The notes: generated by a model from the sequence alone, not told the origin. DNA of 37,500 nucleotides from Symbiodinium natans (GCA_905221605.1 CAJNDS010002670.1:60001-97500); one strand, 5' to 3'; positions 1 through 10,259 are shown, counted from the stretch's first letter. Numbers and translations are program-made.

Positions 1-26
1 TTGGGGCTTTAGGGGTTTAGCAGAGG

Positions 27-48
27 ATGAGGACGATGACGACGGCGA

Positions 49-90
<42 letters not shown>

Positions 91-127
91 CGCCGGCGGC
101 GGCGGCGGCGCGGCGACGACGACAACC

Positions 128-210
<83 letters not shown>

Positions 211-335
211 GACGACGACGAGGACGACGACGAGGACGACGACGAGGACGATGACCGGGACGACGACGAGGACGACGACGAGGACGACGACGAGGACGAC
301 GACGAGGACGACGACGAGGACGAGGACGAGGACAA
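27..335. repeat. (GAC)n and (GAGGACGAC)n microsatellite
   Basis: An almost uninterrupted GAC array runs to about 208, then a GAGGACGACGAC-type higher unit to about 332. Long ORFs through it are artefacts of the triplet repeat. Confidence 0.9.
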
Positions 336-940
336 GTCTGATGATTTGGGTGGCTACAGACTGCAAATCCTGCAAAGGGAGCGCGCATACCAAAAACACC
401 AATCCCAAAAGGAACACACCAAGCGGGAGAAAATGCACACATAGCACACAAAGTGAGAGCGAGTGCCCAGGCGCCTCGAAAAACGCACGCGCCACACACT
501 GGAAGACCATACACAAAGTGCCTTACAAAGCATAGTGGAAGTAGAATGATAGGAGTGCCACAAGCCAAATCCAGAATGCAAGAGCGCACCACGCACTGAT
601 AGTTACCTGGTGGTATGACAATGCAGGAAAGCAGGTGCACCGTGTGAAGGCGACACACGACACCCCTCAAAATGAAAGCCAAGGAGAACAGGTAAGTGAA
701 CACAAACTCTCTCTCTCACACACACACACATGCTCACTGAATGAAAGGAGTGCCTCACTCTCTGCCCCCCCCCCCCTCCCCCAAAGAATAGAACCAAGAT
801 TTTAACCTTAGAGCTCCCAACCCCCGTAACATCCAAGACCGCTAAATCATGATCCTTGTGACACCTTCAACTACAAGGAATACAAACCCGACCCCCTAAG
901 CCTTCAACATCCCAGGAAGGGGAAGATACATACTCTAGGG
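336..940. other. Non-repetitive stretch without a supported gene
   Basis: The stretch has a short TC/CA tract (about 703-730) and a C run (766-780), but no exon-like island. Confidence 0.5.
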
Positions 941-943
941 GAA

Positions 944-985
944 CCCTAAACCCTAAACCCTAAACCCTAAACCCTAAACCCTAAA
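944..985. repeat. CCCTAAA array
   Basis: There are six perfect heptamers, then degenerate CCCCAAA units to about 1012. A TTTAGGG-type block follows at about 1150-1240 on the other side of island e31. Confidence 0.9.
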
Positions 986-1033
986 CGCCAAACCCCAAAC
1001 CCCAAAACCCAAACCTCTCAGGAAGGAAGCTAC

Positions 1034-1088
1034 ATCCGCAGGTGGTGCCGCATCCGGAGCTGTCGGGCCAGGCGCGTTGGGCCAGGTC
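1034..1088 (-). CDS. Putative exon e31 (last island)
   Basis: Acceptor ATCCGTAG|G opens DLAQRAWPDSSGCGTTCG with a possible GT donor (GCGGAT|GTAGCT). Two other frames are open. It is the leftmost island with CCCTAAA on the left and TTTAGGG on the right. Confidence 0.3.
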
Positions 1089-1401
1089 CTACGGATCGCG
1101 TGCTCGGGGGCTGCTGGATTTGGGGGGCCTTTTGGGTGTCAAGGTCTTGGGGCTTTAGGGTTGTTTGGTTAAGGTGTAGGGTTTAGGGTTTAGGGTTTAG
1201 GGCTTTGGGTTTAGGGATTAGGGCTTAGCGTTTCGGGTTAGGGTTGTTAAGTTTAGGGAAATTACGGGGTTTCAGGCCTTAAGGCTTAGGGGCATCTCGC
1301 CGCGCAGCGGCAGCAAGTTCTACGCCGCCCCTGCACTGGGCTCCACCCTTCTGCCCTCTTGCCCAGGGAAGTCTCCCTACACAAAGAACCCCTGGTACCT
1401 C

Positions 1402-1889
1402 GTAGGGAATGAGGGAATGAGGGAATGAGGGAATGAGGGAATGAGGGAATGAGGGAATGAGGGAATGAGGGAATGAGGGAATGAGTGAGGGAATGAGGGA
1501 ATGAGGGAATGAGGGAATGAGGGAATGAGGGAATGAGGGAATGAGGGAATGAGGGAATGAGGGAATGAGGGAGTGAGGGAATGAGGGAGTGAGGGAATGA
1601 GGGAATGAGGGAATGAGGGAATGAGGGAATGAGAATGAGGGAATGAGGGAATGAGGGAATGAAGGAATGAGGGAATGAGGGAATGAGGGAATGAATGAGG
1701 GAATGAATGAGGGAATGAATGAGGGAATGAGGGAATGAGGGAATGAGGGAATGAGGGAATGAGGGAATGAGGGAATGAGGGAATGAGGGAATGAGGGAAT
1801 GAGGGAATGAGGGAATGAGGGAATGAGGGAATGAGGGAATGAGGGCCCTTTTGAGGAATATATAAGGCCCTTTTTCCCTCATTCCCTAC
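1402..1889. repeat. GGGAATGA minisatellite with inverted flank
   Basis: About 55 copies of the 8-bp unit GGGAATGA run to 1844, with a few indel units. The array begins with GTAGGGAATGAGGGAA (1402-1417), and the reverse complement of that 16-mer stands alone at 1874-1889. All frames stay open through the array because the unit has no stop on the minus strand (SFPHSLIP repeats); these are not genes. Confidence 0.9.
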
Positions 1890-2416
1890 TAGAACCAGCC
1901 AGAAGAACCATCCATGCGACGGGCTGAACATGAGCGACGGTTTCGGTGGTAGATGGATCGTCAGGCAAGGCAGGCTGAAACGATTCGACGTCGGGGCTTC
2001 CGGTTTGGGATATTGAGGTGTACGGCCTGGGAGGGGGGAAGTTGGAGTGTAGATGTTTGGGGCTTTGCGAAATTCCAGCACATAAGGTTTGAGGGCAGCT
2101 TTGGGGCCTTGGGAGCTTGTAGGGCTGAGGCCTTTCTGGGGTTTTACGTTCCTTGCGGGAGATTGGCAACCCAACGACCTCTTGAGTAAGGGCCCCAAAA
2201 TACCCGACACCCTAAACCCTAAACCCCCTTCACAGTCAAATATCATGGGACTCTACCTGGGACCCCTAGATTTGTACCCTTGGGTTTGGGACTCCCTTTA
2301 AAGGTCCTCTAAGGGAACATGAGGAGCATCTGAGACTCTTAAGGGTACATCCTTAGGGGTGCGAGTCTTCATCCCTTGAAAATATTTCGGGCCCACGGTC
2401 AAGCCACGCTGAAAAA

Positions 2417-2468
2417 CCCTAAACCCTAAACCCTAAACCCTAAACCCGAAACCCTAAACCCTAAACCC
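2417..2468. repeat. CCCTAAA array
   Basis: There are seven or so heptamers with one CCCGAAA, ending at island e30. Confidence 0.85.
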
Positions 2469-2506
2469 TGGCCCACAGCCTCGACGTCCGGTGTGCTGTC
2501 CATGCC
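2467..2506 (-). CDS. Putative exon e30
   Basis: Acceptor CTGGTCAG|G opens GMDSTPDVEAVGQ and runs straight into the TTTAGGG tract, so the donor could be the repeat itself (CCAGG|GTTTAG). Another frame (QLGEEEREKLVRAWTAHRTS) with an upstream start is also coding-like. Confidence 0.4.
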
Positions 2507-2769
2507 CTGACCAGTTTCTCTCTCTCCTCCTCCCCTAGCTGCTTAAGGTGCCAGGTTTAGGGCATGGGCGGTTAGGGCGGTTAGGGTTTTTAACAGATGC
2601 CCTAGACCCTAAACCCTCAGACCCTAAGACTCTGAGAGTAACCCGAACCCGTAATCTACCAAGCATAGCTTTGTGGCGACTGGCAAGCAGGATTGTTGCG
2701 AAAGGCATGTCAAGTCTTCAACCCTTTAGACCAGTTCACGGAAACGGCCCCTCAACCCCCTCAAATCCC

Positions 2770-3265
2770 GCAACCCTAAACCCTAAACCCGAAACCCTAA
2801 CCTCGAAACCCTAAACCCGAAACCCTTAATCCTAAACCCGAAACCCGAAACCCTAAACCCGAAACCCTAAACCCGAAACCCTTAATCTTCAACTTTCTCT
2901 CCGGTCGCGGGTCCGCCCGATGCCTTGACATGGTTCACCAGGGCCTTGACGCGCGCCGCCTTCTCCATGGCCCCTGCTTCGAACGGGGTGACAAGGCTTG
3001 GGGGTTTGGGTTTGGGGTGTTTGGGGTGTTTAGGGTGTTTAGGGTGTTTAGGGTTTAGGGCTTAGGGTTTGGGGGTTTAGGGTTTGGGGGTTTAGGGTTT
3101 GGGGTTTGGGGTTTGGGTTCGGGGTTTTTGGGTGTTCAGGGTGTATTTAGGGTTTAGGAGTTGGGGTTCAGGGTTTAGGGCTAGGGCTCCAGAAGCCCAA
3201 AAACTGGAGAAAACAAACCCTAAACCCTAAACCCTAAACCCTAAACCCTAAACCCTAAACCCTCA
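2770..3265. repeat. Telomere-like blocks around island e29
   Basis: CCCTAAA and CCCGAAA units occupy 2770-2885, TTTGGGG/TTTAGGG units 3001-3186, and a clean CCCTAAA array 3218-3263. Confidence 0.85.
2894..2973 (-). CDS. Putative exon e29
   Basis: Acceptor TTCGAAGCAG|G opens AMEKAARVKALVNHVKASGG and continues PATGEK to GT donor GAGAAA|GTTGAA, phase 0. The helix-like, basic peptide has good codon bias. CCCTAAA/CCCGAAA repeats lie to the left and TTTGGGG/TTTAGGG to the right. Confidence 0.5.
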
Positions 3266-3373
3266 GGTTGAGGGCTTCAGGTCTTAAACCCCACAGCCCT
3301 GCCCCAGCGGTGGATTGAGGGCTTTTTTCCCCTCGAAGCCCTGAGCACGTAAGTCAAACCCCGAAGGCCCAGC

Positions 3374-3918
3374 CCCCTAAACCCTAAACCCTAAACCCTA
3401 AACCCTAAACGCTTAACCCTAAACCCCAAACCCTAAACCGCAAGAAAGGTGGTCCTCGCGCCTGGATGTTGGAGCCCCGCTGTGCGCTTTGAAACGTTGG
3501 GCGCTTGGGCCGGAGAGCGGGCACAAGGAGGATTAGGGTGTGGGGTTTCGGGTTTAGGGTTTGGGGTTTAGGGTTGAGGGTTTGGGGTTTAGGGTTTAGG
3601 GTTTAGGGTTTAGGGTTTATAGCTCAAGAGCCTTGAGGGCTTGGGCTTTTTCAGTTCTCGGGTTTTGGGCTTAGGCCTTATCAAGCTCAAGAGCCTGGGG
3701 GTGTAAACCAGGGTTTAGGCTTCAGAGCTGAGGGCTTGGGAGATTAGGGCTTTCAGGCATCAGCCTTGAGATGCCCAGGTGTGGAGAAAGCCCCAAACCT
3801 TCGAAGGCCCAAGGCCCCCGAAACCCCATTTAGGGCTTAGGGTTTAGGGTTTAGGGTTTAGGGTTTAGGGTTTAGGGTTTAGGGTTTAGGGTTTAGGGTT
3901 TAGGGTTTAGGGTTTAGG
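3374..3918. repeat. Telomere-like blocks and spacers
   Basis: A CCCTAAA array (3376-3440) and TTTAGGG arrays (3531-3620 and 3833-3918) surround GC-rich spacers. The spacer at 3445-3530 has open frames (PKRPTFQSAQRGSNIQ on minus), but no clear AG|G exon. Confidence 0.75.
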
Positions 3919-4042
3919 GAAAAACCGCCCCCAACTCCGAAACCCGAATTCAGGCACAACAGAGTCCTCAGCCGCAAAAAGCCCTTGAACCCTGAAACCC
4001 TAGGCCTTTTTGGAGGGGGCAGGTGCCCCCCTTTGAAGTCTC

Positions 4043-4100
4043 TAAGCCCTGTTGCCCCGAACTCCTTCTCCAGAGACCTCCAGCGAAGTAGCAGGGTTGC
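4043..4100 (-). CDS. Putative exon e28
   Basis: Acceptor GTTGCTGAG|G opens ATLLLRWRSLEKEFGATGL; a GA donor (CTTA|GAGACT) gives phase 1, matching e29. It lies in a longer open frame (to 4217) whose remainder looks like intron. Only moderately supported. Confidence 0.4.
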
Positions 4101-4551
4101 CTCAGCAACGAAAGACTTGACTTGGGGGTGAAACCCAGAAGCTCTCAGTGTAGTGAGGGTACCCAGAAAGGAACCTAAATGAAGCACGGTTCCCGCATGT
4201 AGAAGCTGTCTAAGCACGCTACCGAAAAAACCCTACTCAACACCCTACGAGGCCCATACTTCAACCCTACCAAACACCCTGCTAAGCCCTATTCGGCAAA
4301 GTGCCGGTTGCAGGCTCAAGCGCCTAAGGGCCCTGCGTTGAAAAGAGAAACTCGCACTGAGCTTGAAAGCCAGACTCTCCCAAGCATCAAACTCGAAGCC
4401 TCCAAAGTATTGGGGGGTGTGGGGTTTGGGGTTTGCAGGTTCCCTAAACCCCAAACCCTAACCCTAAACCCTTATGCCTAAACCCTAAACCCTCCTCCCG
4501 ATTTGTGGCTCTACACCACAAAAGCACCCAGAGCGCACTGGGCGACCCTAC

Positions 4552-4600
4552 CAGCGCTCGTTCTGTATAGGCTTTGAGAACCAGCGGGTCTGCAGGCAGC
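4552..4600 (-). CDS. Putative exon e27
   Basis: Acceptor CGCCGGCAG|G and GT donor GCGCTG|GTAGGG enclose LPADPLVLKAYTERAL, with phase 0 out. The frame stays open to the next repeat block. Codon bias is weaker than in other exons. Confidence 0.5.
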
Positions 4601-4881
4601 CTGCCGGCGCTGGTTTTGGGGGTTTAGGGTTTAGGGTTTCGGGTTTAGGGTTCAGTTCAGGGATAATCCAGGATCCTGTCGAATACCTAAACGCTTGAAC
4701 GAGCATTGAAGTCCTCCGAAACAAGCGGGCTATGGCCCAAAGAAACCCTTGCCCCAAGCAAAACAGGAAATCAAAACAATATACTCTGCTTGGTTCGATG
4801 CCCTTGAACTCCTACCCCGAACCCTAAACCCTAAGTCCCTAAACCCTAAACCTAAACCCTAAATCATGAGCTTCTCCGCTC

Positions 4882-4923
4882 CTCAGGCACAGCTTCTTCA
4901 GCTCGTCAAAGCCAGAGACGTTC
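4882..4923 (-). CDS. Putative exon e26
   Basis: Acceptor TCCACGAG|G opens NVSGFDELKKLCL and continues open as RSGEA. The donor is uncertain: GA (CTGAG|GAGC) fits the phase of e27, and a GC site at 4871 is the alternative. The helix-like peptide has good codon bias. Confidence 0.5.
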
Positions 4924-5835
4924 CTCGTGGAGGGGGGGGGGATCTTGAATCACGTTTTCTTCTTTTTTCGGGGGACACAATTTATATGCAAATGAAATGA
5001 AGAATATCCCTTAAATATGAAAATGAAGGGGGGGGGGTTACATAAGGTGTTAGGAGTTTAGGGTCTCACTGGTAGGGTGAATTTTAAGGTTTTAAGGGCT
5101 TAGGTCGTAGCAGGTTTAGGGTTTCAAGAAGATCCTGAAACCCACCCTACCAAAGATTGCCCAGAACACATTTTGACTCCACCCAAAGCTGCCCCCCAAT
5201 TTTGTTATCTTTTCTATAACTTGAAATATGAAAACTGGGGCGATGTGGATTAGCCTCCCACTCGCGCCCCGTTATCTTGGGGCTTCGGTCTGCAAAGCTT
5301 GGGTTTAGGGTTTGGGGTTTTGGGTTTGGGGTTTGGGGCTTAGGGTTTTGGGTTTAGGGTTTAGGGTTTAGGGTTCAGAGTTTAGGGTTTAGGGTTTAGT
5401 TCGGAATCTACTGGTTCGAGAGGAACTCTAGGACTTGGGATGAAAACTCCTCTTCCGGAGCTCGAGCACCAAAGTCTGTCTCAAACCCTAAAACCTAGAC
5501 CCTAGACCCTAACCCCTAAACCCAAGCCCCAAACCTAAGGAGAAGGAGGTGGGTGGGCGGGCAAAAAAACAGCCGAACAGCCGCCGGGCGCGGAAGCCCT
5601 AAACCCTAAACACCCCACCTAATGCTCTAAACCTCCTGAGCCTCCGATCGCCACCCTAAAACCCCCCCCCCCCCCCCCCCCCCCACTCCCCAACCGTTAG
5701 AATTCAACCCACAGCTTGGTCCTTCTTCAACCTTTGCTATTCTCCGAGCCGGGTTTAGGGCGGGTTGCGACCCTAAACCCTGAAAACTGAGCCCCGAAAA
5801 TGGTTTAGGAACCTCAAGCCGACTCAAGCCCTTTA
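4924..5835. other. Intron-like stretch without a gene
   Basis: It holds low-complexity runs of G (4933, 5029) and C (about 5660-5683), AT-rich sequence around 4980-5020, a TTTAGGG block (5298-5400) and a CCCTAAA block (5484-5535). No exon-like island was found. Confidence 0.5.
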
Positions 5836-5842
5836 AGCCCTA

Positions 5843-5929
5843 AGACCCTAAAACCCTAAAGCCCTAAAACCCTAAAACCCTAAAACCCTAAAACCCTAAA
5901 ACCCTAAACCCTAAAACCCTAAACCCTCA
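5843..5929. repeat. CCCTAAAA octamer array
   Basis: Units carry one extra A (8 bp) and are homogeneous over about 85 bp before island e25. Confidence 0.85.
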
Positions 5930-5991
5930 TCCTTAAGCGACTCGAACTGAAGGCTTGAGCTCCAGTTTTGCGGAGGTTGCCGCCGAGCCGC

Positions 5992-6066
5992 TGGTGGGGG
6001 AAGGCCACGGCCCCTGAGGGGCCGCACATCACGGCGCCGCGGTCCAGCTCCGTGCTCATGCACTCC
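5992..6066 (-). CDS. Putative exon e25
   Basis: Acceptor CACGAAG|G and GC donor CCACCA|GCGGCT enclose ECMSTELDRGAVMCGPSGAV followed by AFPH. Nearly all codons end in G or C. The open frame continues past the donor, so the exon may be longer. Confidence 0.6.
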
Positions 6067-6371
6067 CTTCGTGGGGTTTTAGTTGGGGTTTTATGGGTTT
6101 TGGGGTGTTTTGGAGTTTTGGGGGTTTTGGGGGTTTTGGGGGCTGGGGTTTCAGGGGTATGGGGTTTGGGATTGAAGGTTTCAGGGTTCAGGCGGCAATT
6201 TTTCAGGCTGAAGGGTTGGGGTGTAAGGTTCAACTTGTTCAGCATGGGGGATTCCCCAGCGGCCCCACCCCAAGTGCGCAGCACATACCATTGAAAGGAC
6301 ACCGGTTACCAACAACTAGGGCTCGAGATTGCCGAGGGCATGTCGCACGCACTACCTCATCCCGAACAAGC

Positions 6372-6650
6372 CCCTAAACCCTAAACCCTAAACCCTAAAC
6401 CCTGAACCCTGAACCCTAAACCCTAAACCCTAAACAATCCAAGGAAGCAACCCACCGAGCCCTCAAGTGGTGCTGCAGTTGAAGGGTTTAGGGATTCAGG
6501 GATCAGATTGGTTGAGGGTCTCATGTCAAGGGAAAGCAGAGGTCAGGGTTCATGACACGTACCCTGTAAGATGCCCCTAAACCCTAAACCCTAAGCCCTA
6601 AACCCTAAACCCTAAACCCTAAACCCTAAACCCTAAACCCTAAACCCTAT
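6372..6650. repeat. CCCTAAA arrays
   Basis: Two CCCTAAA arrays (6372-6437 and 6573-6650) precede island e24. Confidence 0.85.
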
Positions 6651-6688
6651 CAGGGCTTTGGGGCCTAGGGTGTTTTGGGCTGCCGCGC

Positions 6689-6751
6689 CTGATGTGCATG
6701 TCCTTCTCGGCCGCCGGGATATGGAAGCGCTCTAAGAAGGAGTTGACCAGC
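6689..6751 (-). CDS. Putative exon e24
   Basis: Acceptor CAATCGAG|G and GC donor CATCAG|GCGCGG enclose LVNSFLERFHIPAAEKDMHI. It follows the SAT exon as an amphipathic helix would. Phase 2 matches e25. A plus-strand reading (MCMSFSAAGIWKRSKK) is open as well but does not fit the chain. Confidence 0.55.
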
Positions 6752-6765
6752 CTCGATTGGATGCT

Positions 6766-6890
6766 GGGTTTAGGGTTTAGGGTTTAGGGTTTAGGGTTTA
6801 GGGTTTAGGGTTTAGGGTTTAGGGTTTAGGGTTTAGGGTTTAGGGTTTAGGGTTTAGGGTTTAGGGTTTAGGGTTTAGGGTTTAGGGTTT
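6766..6890. repeat. TTTAGGG array
   Basis: About 17 near-perfect heptamers start directly after island e24. Confidence 0.9.
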
Positions 6891-7098
6891 GTGGCTTTTG
6901 AGGTTTCTTGGAACCTAAACCCTAAACCCCCCAAGCCCTGAACCCTAGACCCCAAACTCCAAAGCCCAAGGGCTAAGTATCCAGGGCCCTTTGGAAACGA
7001 AACCCCAAACCCCAAACCCTAAACCCTATAAACTCTAAACCCCGCTAGGTTATCCCACACCCTGGAGAGCTGGCTTTGGGTTGTGGCTGGGGCTTTCG

Positions 7099-7190
7099 GT
7101 TTAGGGTTTAGGGTTTAGGGTTTAGGGTTTAGGGTTTAGGGTTTAGGGTTTAGGGTTTCGGGTTTCGGGTTTCGGGTTCAGGGTTTGGGG
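7099..7190. repeat. TTTAGGG array grading into TTTCGGG
   Basis: Clean heptamers are followed by TTTCGGG variants, ahead of island e23. Confidence 0.85.
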
Positions 7191-7263
7191 TTCAGGTGAT
7201 GCACGGGCTTGGGGTTTGGGGTTTGGGGATGCACTGGGGCCGAGGGTGCACACGCAGCCGCGC

Positions 7264-7320
7264 TGCGTTGGCAGCGCTGCCGGTCTCGGCAGCGTCGCCG
7301 ACATGAGGATGGTTTTGTAC
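7264..7320 (-). CDS. Putative exon e23 with SAT motif
   Basis: Acceptor AGCCAAGAG|G opens YKTILMSATLPRPAALPT. TILMSATLP is a textbook helicase motif III (SAT) context. GC donor ACGCA|GCGCGG gives phase 2, matching e24 (Q then LVNSF). This exon gives the best functional clue to the gene. Confidence 0.6.
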
Positions 7321-7696
7321 CTCTTGGCTTAGGGTTTAGGGTTGAGGGTTGAGGGTTGATTGAGGGTTGAGGGTTTAGGGTTTGGGGTTTGGGGTTTAGG
7401 GTTGAGGGCTTTGGGCTTGTTTCTTCCCTATTATTTTTTTTGGGGGGTGGGTTGGGGGGGGGGGGTGGGCTTACGATTGTCCGTTTAGGGTCTGAGGGCT
7501 TTGGCTTTTTTGTTTGTTGTTTTTTTGTTTTTTAGGACCTTGAAGTTAACCTTTTCGGATTTTATTGGGATCGCGCTAGCCTTGCGAGAAGTTGGGGATT
7601 GTAGGGTCTAGGGCATACTGCTGAGGGTTTGAAATAGACTCAATTCCCGAGAGATTCGAACCGAGATGCTACCGCTGAGACCTTCTACAAAAAGTA

Positions 7697-7793
7697 AGCC
7701 CTAACCCCTAAACCCTAAACCCTAAACCCTAAACCCTAAACCCTAAACCCTAAACCCTAAACCCTAAACCCTAAACCCTAAACCCTAAACCCT
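7697..7793. repeat. CCCTAAA array
   Basis: Fourteen near-perfect heptamers end just before island e22. TTTAGGG-type units lie at 7328-7410 on the far side of the intron. Confidence 0.9.
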
Positions 7794-7831
7794 GACCAGC
7801 CCCCCTTGTGAGCATTGCTCTCCCGGCTCAC

Positions 7832-7878
7832 ATGGGCGTCATCATGGCTTGCATCATCGCGCAGGCCAGTGGGTTGTC
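7832..7878 (-). CDS. Putative exon e22
   Basis: Acceptor GTTGAAG|G and GT donor CCCAT|GTGAGC enclose DNPLACAMMQAMMTP plus two bases that complete Met with e23. Two other frames, and one on the plus strand (LPAHMGVIMACIIAQASG), are also open. This frame is preferred because it links the DEPP and SAT exons sensibly. Repeats on both sides read CCCTAAA, an exception to the usual pattern. Confidence 0.4.
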
Positions 7879-8118
7879 CTTCAACCCTAAACCCTCAACC
7901 CTAAACCCTAAACCCTAAACCCCGAAAGCCTAAACCCTAAACCCTAAACCCGAAAGCCTAAGCCCTAAACCCTCATTTAGGGCTTAGTAAACCCTAAACC
8001 CCAAACGACTTGAGGCTTAAACAACCTACGTCGCAAGTCCCTGCAAATGAACCCCACAACGTCCCCACCCAAACGTTGCCCTAAACCCTAAACCTGCGCC
8101 CCCTCATAACCCGGTTTC

Positions 8119-8182
8119 GTCCTCGGGCTTCTCTGGGTACACGTCGCTACCCATGGGCGGCTCGTCGACCACCAAGATGGTC
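8119..8182 (-). CDS. Putative exon e21 with DExx motif
   Basis: Acceptor GAGTTGCAG|G is clean. The peptide TILVVDEPPMGSDVYPEKPE has a hydrophobic strand ending in Asp-Glu, like a Walker B/DExx box, though DEPP differs from the common DEAD or DEAH. The donor is unclear: a GA donor (GAGGAC|GAAACC) gives phase 0 as e22 requires, while a GT at 8110 would give phase 2. Third-position GC is about 90 percent. Confidence 0.6.
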
Positions 8183-8223
8183 CTGCAACTCGGGTTTGGG
8201 GTGTAGGGTTGAGGGTTTAGTGT

Positions 8224-8360
8224 TTAGGGTTTTTAGGGTTTTTAGGGTTTTTAGGGTTTTTAGGGTTTTTAGGGTTTTTAGGGTTTTTAGGGTTTTTAGG
8301 GTTTTTAGGGTTTTTAGGGTTTTTAGGGTTTTTAGGGTTTTTAGGGTTTTTAGGGTTTAG
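8224..8360. repeat. TTTTTAGGG nonamer array
   Basis: About 14 copies of a 9-bp variant with two extra T occur without mixing, followed by normal heptamers. Confidence 0.9.
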
Positions 8361-8432
8361 GGTTTAGGGAGGACTTAGGGTGAAGCAGATCGGTACCTCT
8401 GGGCTTGGCTTAGAGTGTGTTTCTACCAGTTC

Positions 8433-8700
8433 GGGCTTGATTGTCAAAGGTCGAAAGATCCCTGATCCCTAAACCCTAAACCCTAAACCCTAAACCCTGT
8501 GCTCCTTTTGCTTATTGGGCTTGATCGTCAATGGCTGGAAGAAGTACGAGTTGTTGCCGCCAGTAGGGGCTTGTTCGTCGAAGATGGGAAGAAATACGAT
8601 GTGTTGCCACCATTTTCGGCTTGATGGTCAAAGATTGCAAGATGCACGGTTTGTTTACACCAGTTTGGGCTTGATTGTCGAAGCTTGAAAGATCCCGATT
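8433..8700. repeat. 50-bp tandem repeat
   Basis: Diverged copies of a unit starting GGGCTTGATNGTCAAAGAT and ending GTTGCCACCAGTTT begin at 8517, 8567, 8617 and 8667, exactly 50 bp apart. A partial copy is at 8433 and a detached copy at 9313. Confidence 0.8.
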
Positions 8701-8763
8701 CCAAAAACCCTAAAACTGAACCCTACACCCTAAACTGAACCCTACACCCTAAACCCTAAAACC

Positions 8764-8975
8764 ACATCACTCACTCATATCACGCACACGTCACACACAC
8801 ACACAACACACACATCACTCACACATCACTCACTCACACATCACCCACACATCACCCACACATCACTCACACATCACTCACACATCACTCAAACATCACC
8901 CACACATCACCCACACATCACCCACACATCACCCACACATCACTCACACTTCCCTCACACATCACTCACACATCC
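8764..8975. repeat. ACATCACYCAC 11-bp minisatellite
   Basis: A CA-rich array of 11-bp units with C/T variation occurs inside an intron-like stretch. Confidence 0.85.
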
Positions 8976-9472
8976 TGTACCCACCTTGGGTCTTGAAAAA
9001 GAACAGATATTCCCCATGTAGAATGGAAGACGAAAGTGACATGTCTGAGTACTGCAGACTCTTACCGTTCATCCCCGAAATGGTTGCCCATGCCACAAGA
9101 TCCCAAACGGTGTTTTGGAACATACACAAACACACATCGCACACAACCACCTTAATCCCTATGATGTTGCAAAAGAACACCCTCATCCCCAGGAAAAGTC
9201 TTGAGCAATTGTGTCCTTGGCCAAGAGATCTCTCTACTTCTATTTTGTAGCACTTTCGTTTTTGAACTTTGCATTTGCACTGTTCTTGCAGTTTTTGTCA
9301 TTTTGTTTCATTGGGCTTCACTGTCAAAGAATGGAAGAAGTACGATTTGTTGCCGGTGATTTGCTGGCATCTGGGTGAGGCAGAGCCAGACGTTTTGGAA
9401 TTTGCTTTGGAGTCCGCGCTTTTGTAGTTTGCATTAGACGTTTTTAGATAACAGACGTTTTGGAATCCTGAA
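8976..9472. other. Unique, less GC-rich intron-like stretch
   Basis: No supported exon. It contains the detached copy of the 50-bp repeat (9313-9355). Confidence 0.5.
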
Positions 9473-9526
9473 CCCTAAACCCTAAACCCGAAACCCTAAA
9501 CCCTAAACCCCCGCCCCCCCCCGGGC

Positions 9527-9590
9527 CTGTTCGGGTCGAGCTGCCTCAGCACCCAGGAGGCACTGGCGGAGTCGCACATCAAGAAGATGC
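9527..9590 (-). CDS. Putative exon e20, helicase-like
   Basis: Acceptor CCCTTCCGTGGCCAG|G has a good pyrimidine tract. The peptide IFLMCDSASASWVLRQLDPN looks like a hydrophobic strand with Cys-Asp and then a helix, just ahead of the DEPP exon. GC donor AACAG|GCCCGG gives phase 2, matching e21 exactly (N-R-T). Confidence 0.6.
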
Positions 9591-9617
9591 CTGGCCACGG
9601 AAGGGAGGCGGGAGTTC

Positions 9618-9735
9618 TTTGGGTTTAGGGTTTAGGGCTTCGGGTTTAGGGTTTAGGGTTTAGGGTTTAGGGTTTTGGGTTTAGGGTTTAGGGTTTAGGG
9701 TTTAGGGTTTAGGGTTTAGGGTTTAGGGTTCAGGG
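9618..9735. repeat. TTTAGGG array
   Basis: Near-perfect heptamers begin about 30 bp after island e20. Confidence 0.9.
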
Positions 9736-9893
9736 GGTTTTGGGGTTTAGGACTTAGGGCTTTTCAGGGCTTTTGAGTGCTTTTGAGTTGACGGGTTAAA
9801 GGGCTCAGGGGCTTGCTTTGCTTCGAAGTGCAGTGTAGGGTTTTAGGGTTTGCGGGGCAGTAAACCTTAAACCCTAAGCCCTAAACCCAGAAC

Positions 9894-9944
9894 GCCCATG
9901 GTAGGCCGAGGCGCGCGGGAAGCGCTTCAAGTCGTGGAGGTTGC
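9894..9944 (-). CDS. Putative exon e19
   Basis: Acceptor GTCCCAAAG|G and GT donor GGGC|GTTCTG enclose NLHDLKRFPRASAYHG, with phase 1 on both sides. The frame is also open upstream (CAAHSESSFECPKG), so the exon could start earlier. Confidence 0.55.
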
Positions 9945-10107
9945 CTTTGGGACATTCGAAAGAGCTTTCGGAGTGTGCGGCTTAGGGGGTTTGGGGCTTG
10001 CGGGGTTTACGGTCTTGGGGCTTAGGGCTTCTTTGGGAGTTTAGGGCTTTGGGGTTTCGCCGGGTACAAGGCTGAGGACTGTTATGTAAGGGCATTTAAG
10101 GGTCCCC

Positions 10108-10198
10108 TAGGGTTAGGGTTTAGGGTTTAGGGTTTAGGGTTCAGGGTTTAGGGTTTAGGGTTTAGGGTTCAGGGTTCAGGGTTCAGGGTTTAGGGTTC
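10108..10198. repeat. TTTAGGG/TTCAGGG array
   Basis: Heptamers with TTCAGGG variants lie between islands e19 and e18. The run switches to CCCTAAA-like sequence at 10200. Confidence 0.85.
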
Positions 10199-10259
10199 CT
10201 AAACCCCCTGAACCCCCCTAACTTTCCCCAAGCCGCCTACCCGATGCCCGAAACCCCAC

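Noticed and set aside
9-703. Long Ser-, Arg-, Val- and Thr-rich ORFs over the GAC array
   Set aside because: They arise because a triplet repeat keeps all frames open; there is no non-repeat coding sequence.
1286-1385. Island with coding-like plus-strand frame GISPRSGSKFYAAPAL
   Set aside because: It has high third-position GC and an AG|G, but lies on the opposite strand to the chain, and a minus frame (VELAAAARRDAP) is open too. Left unannotated as ambiguous.
1286-2246. Two ORFs with SFPHSLIP repeats
   Set aside because: The 8-bp minisatellite keeps every minus-strand frame open; no support outside the array.
3445-3530. Island with minus-strand frame PKRPTFQSAQRGSNIQ
   Set aside because: No convincing AG|G start in that frame and no phase fit with neighbours.
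8433-8700. CRISPR-like array
   Set aside because: The 50-bp repeat is head to tail without unique spacers, and the organism is a eukaryote.
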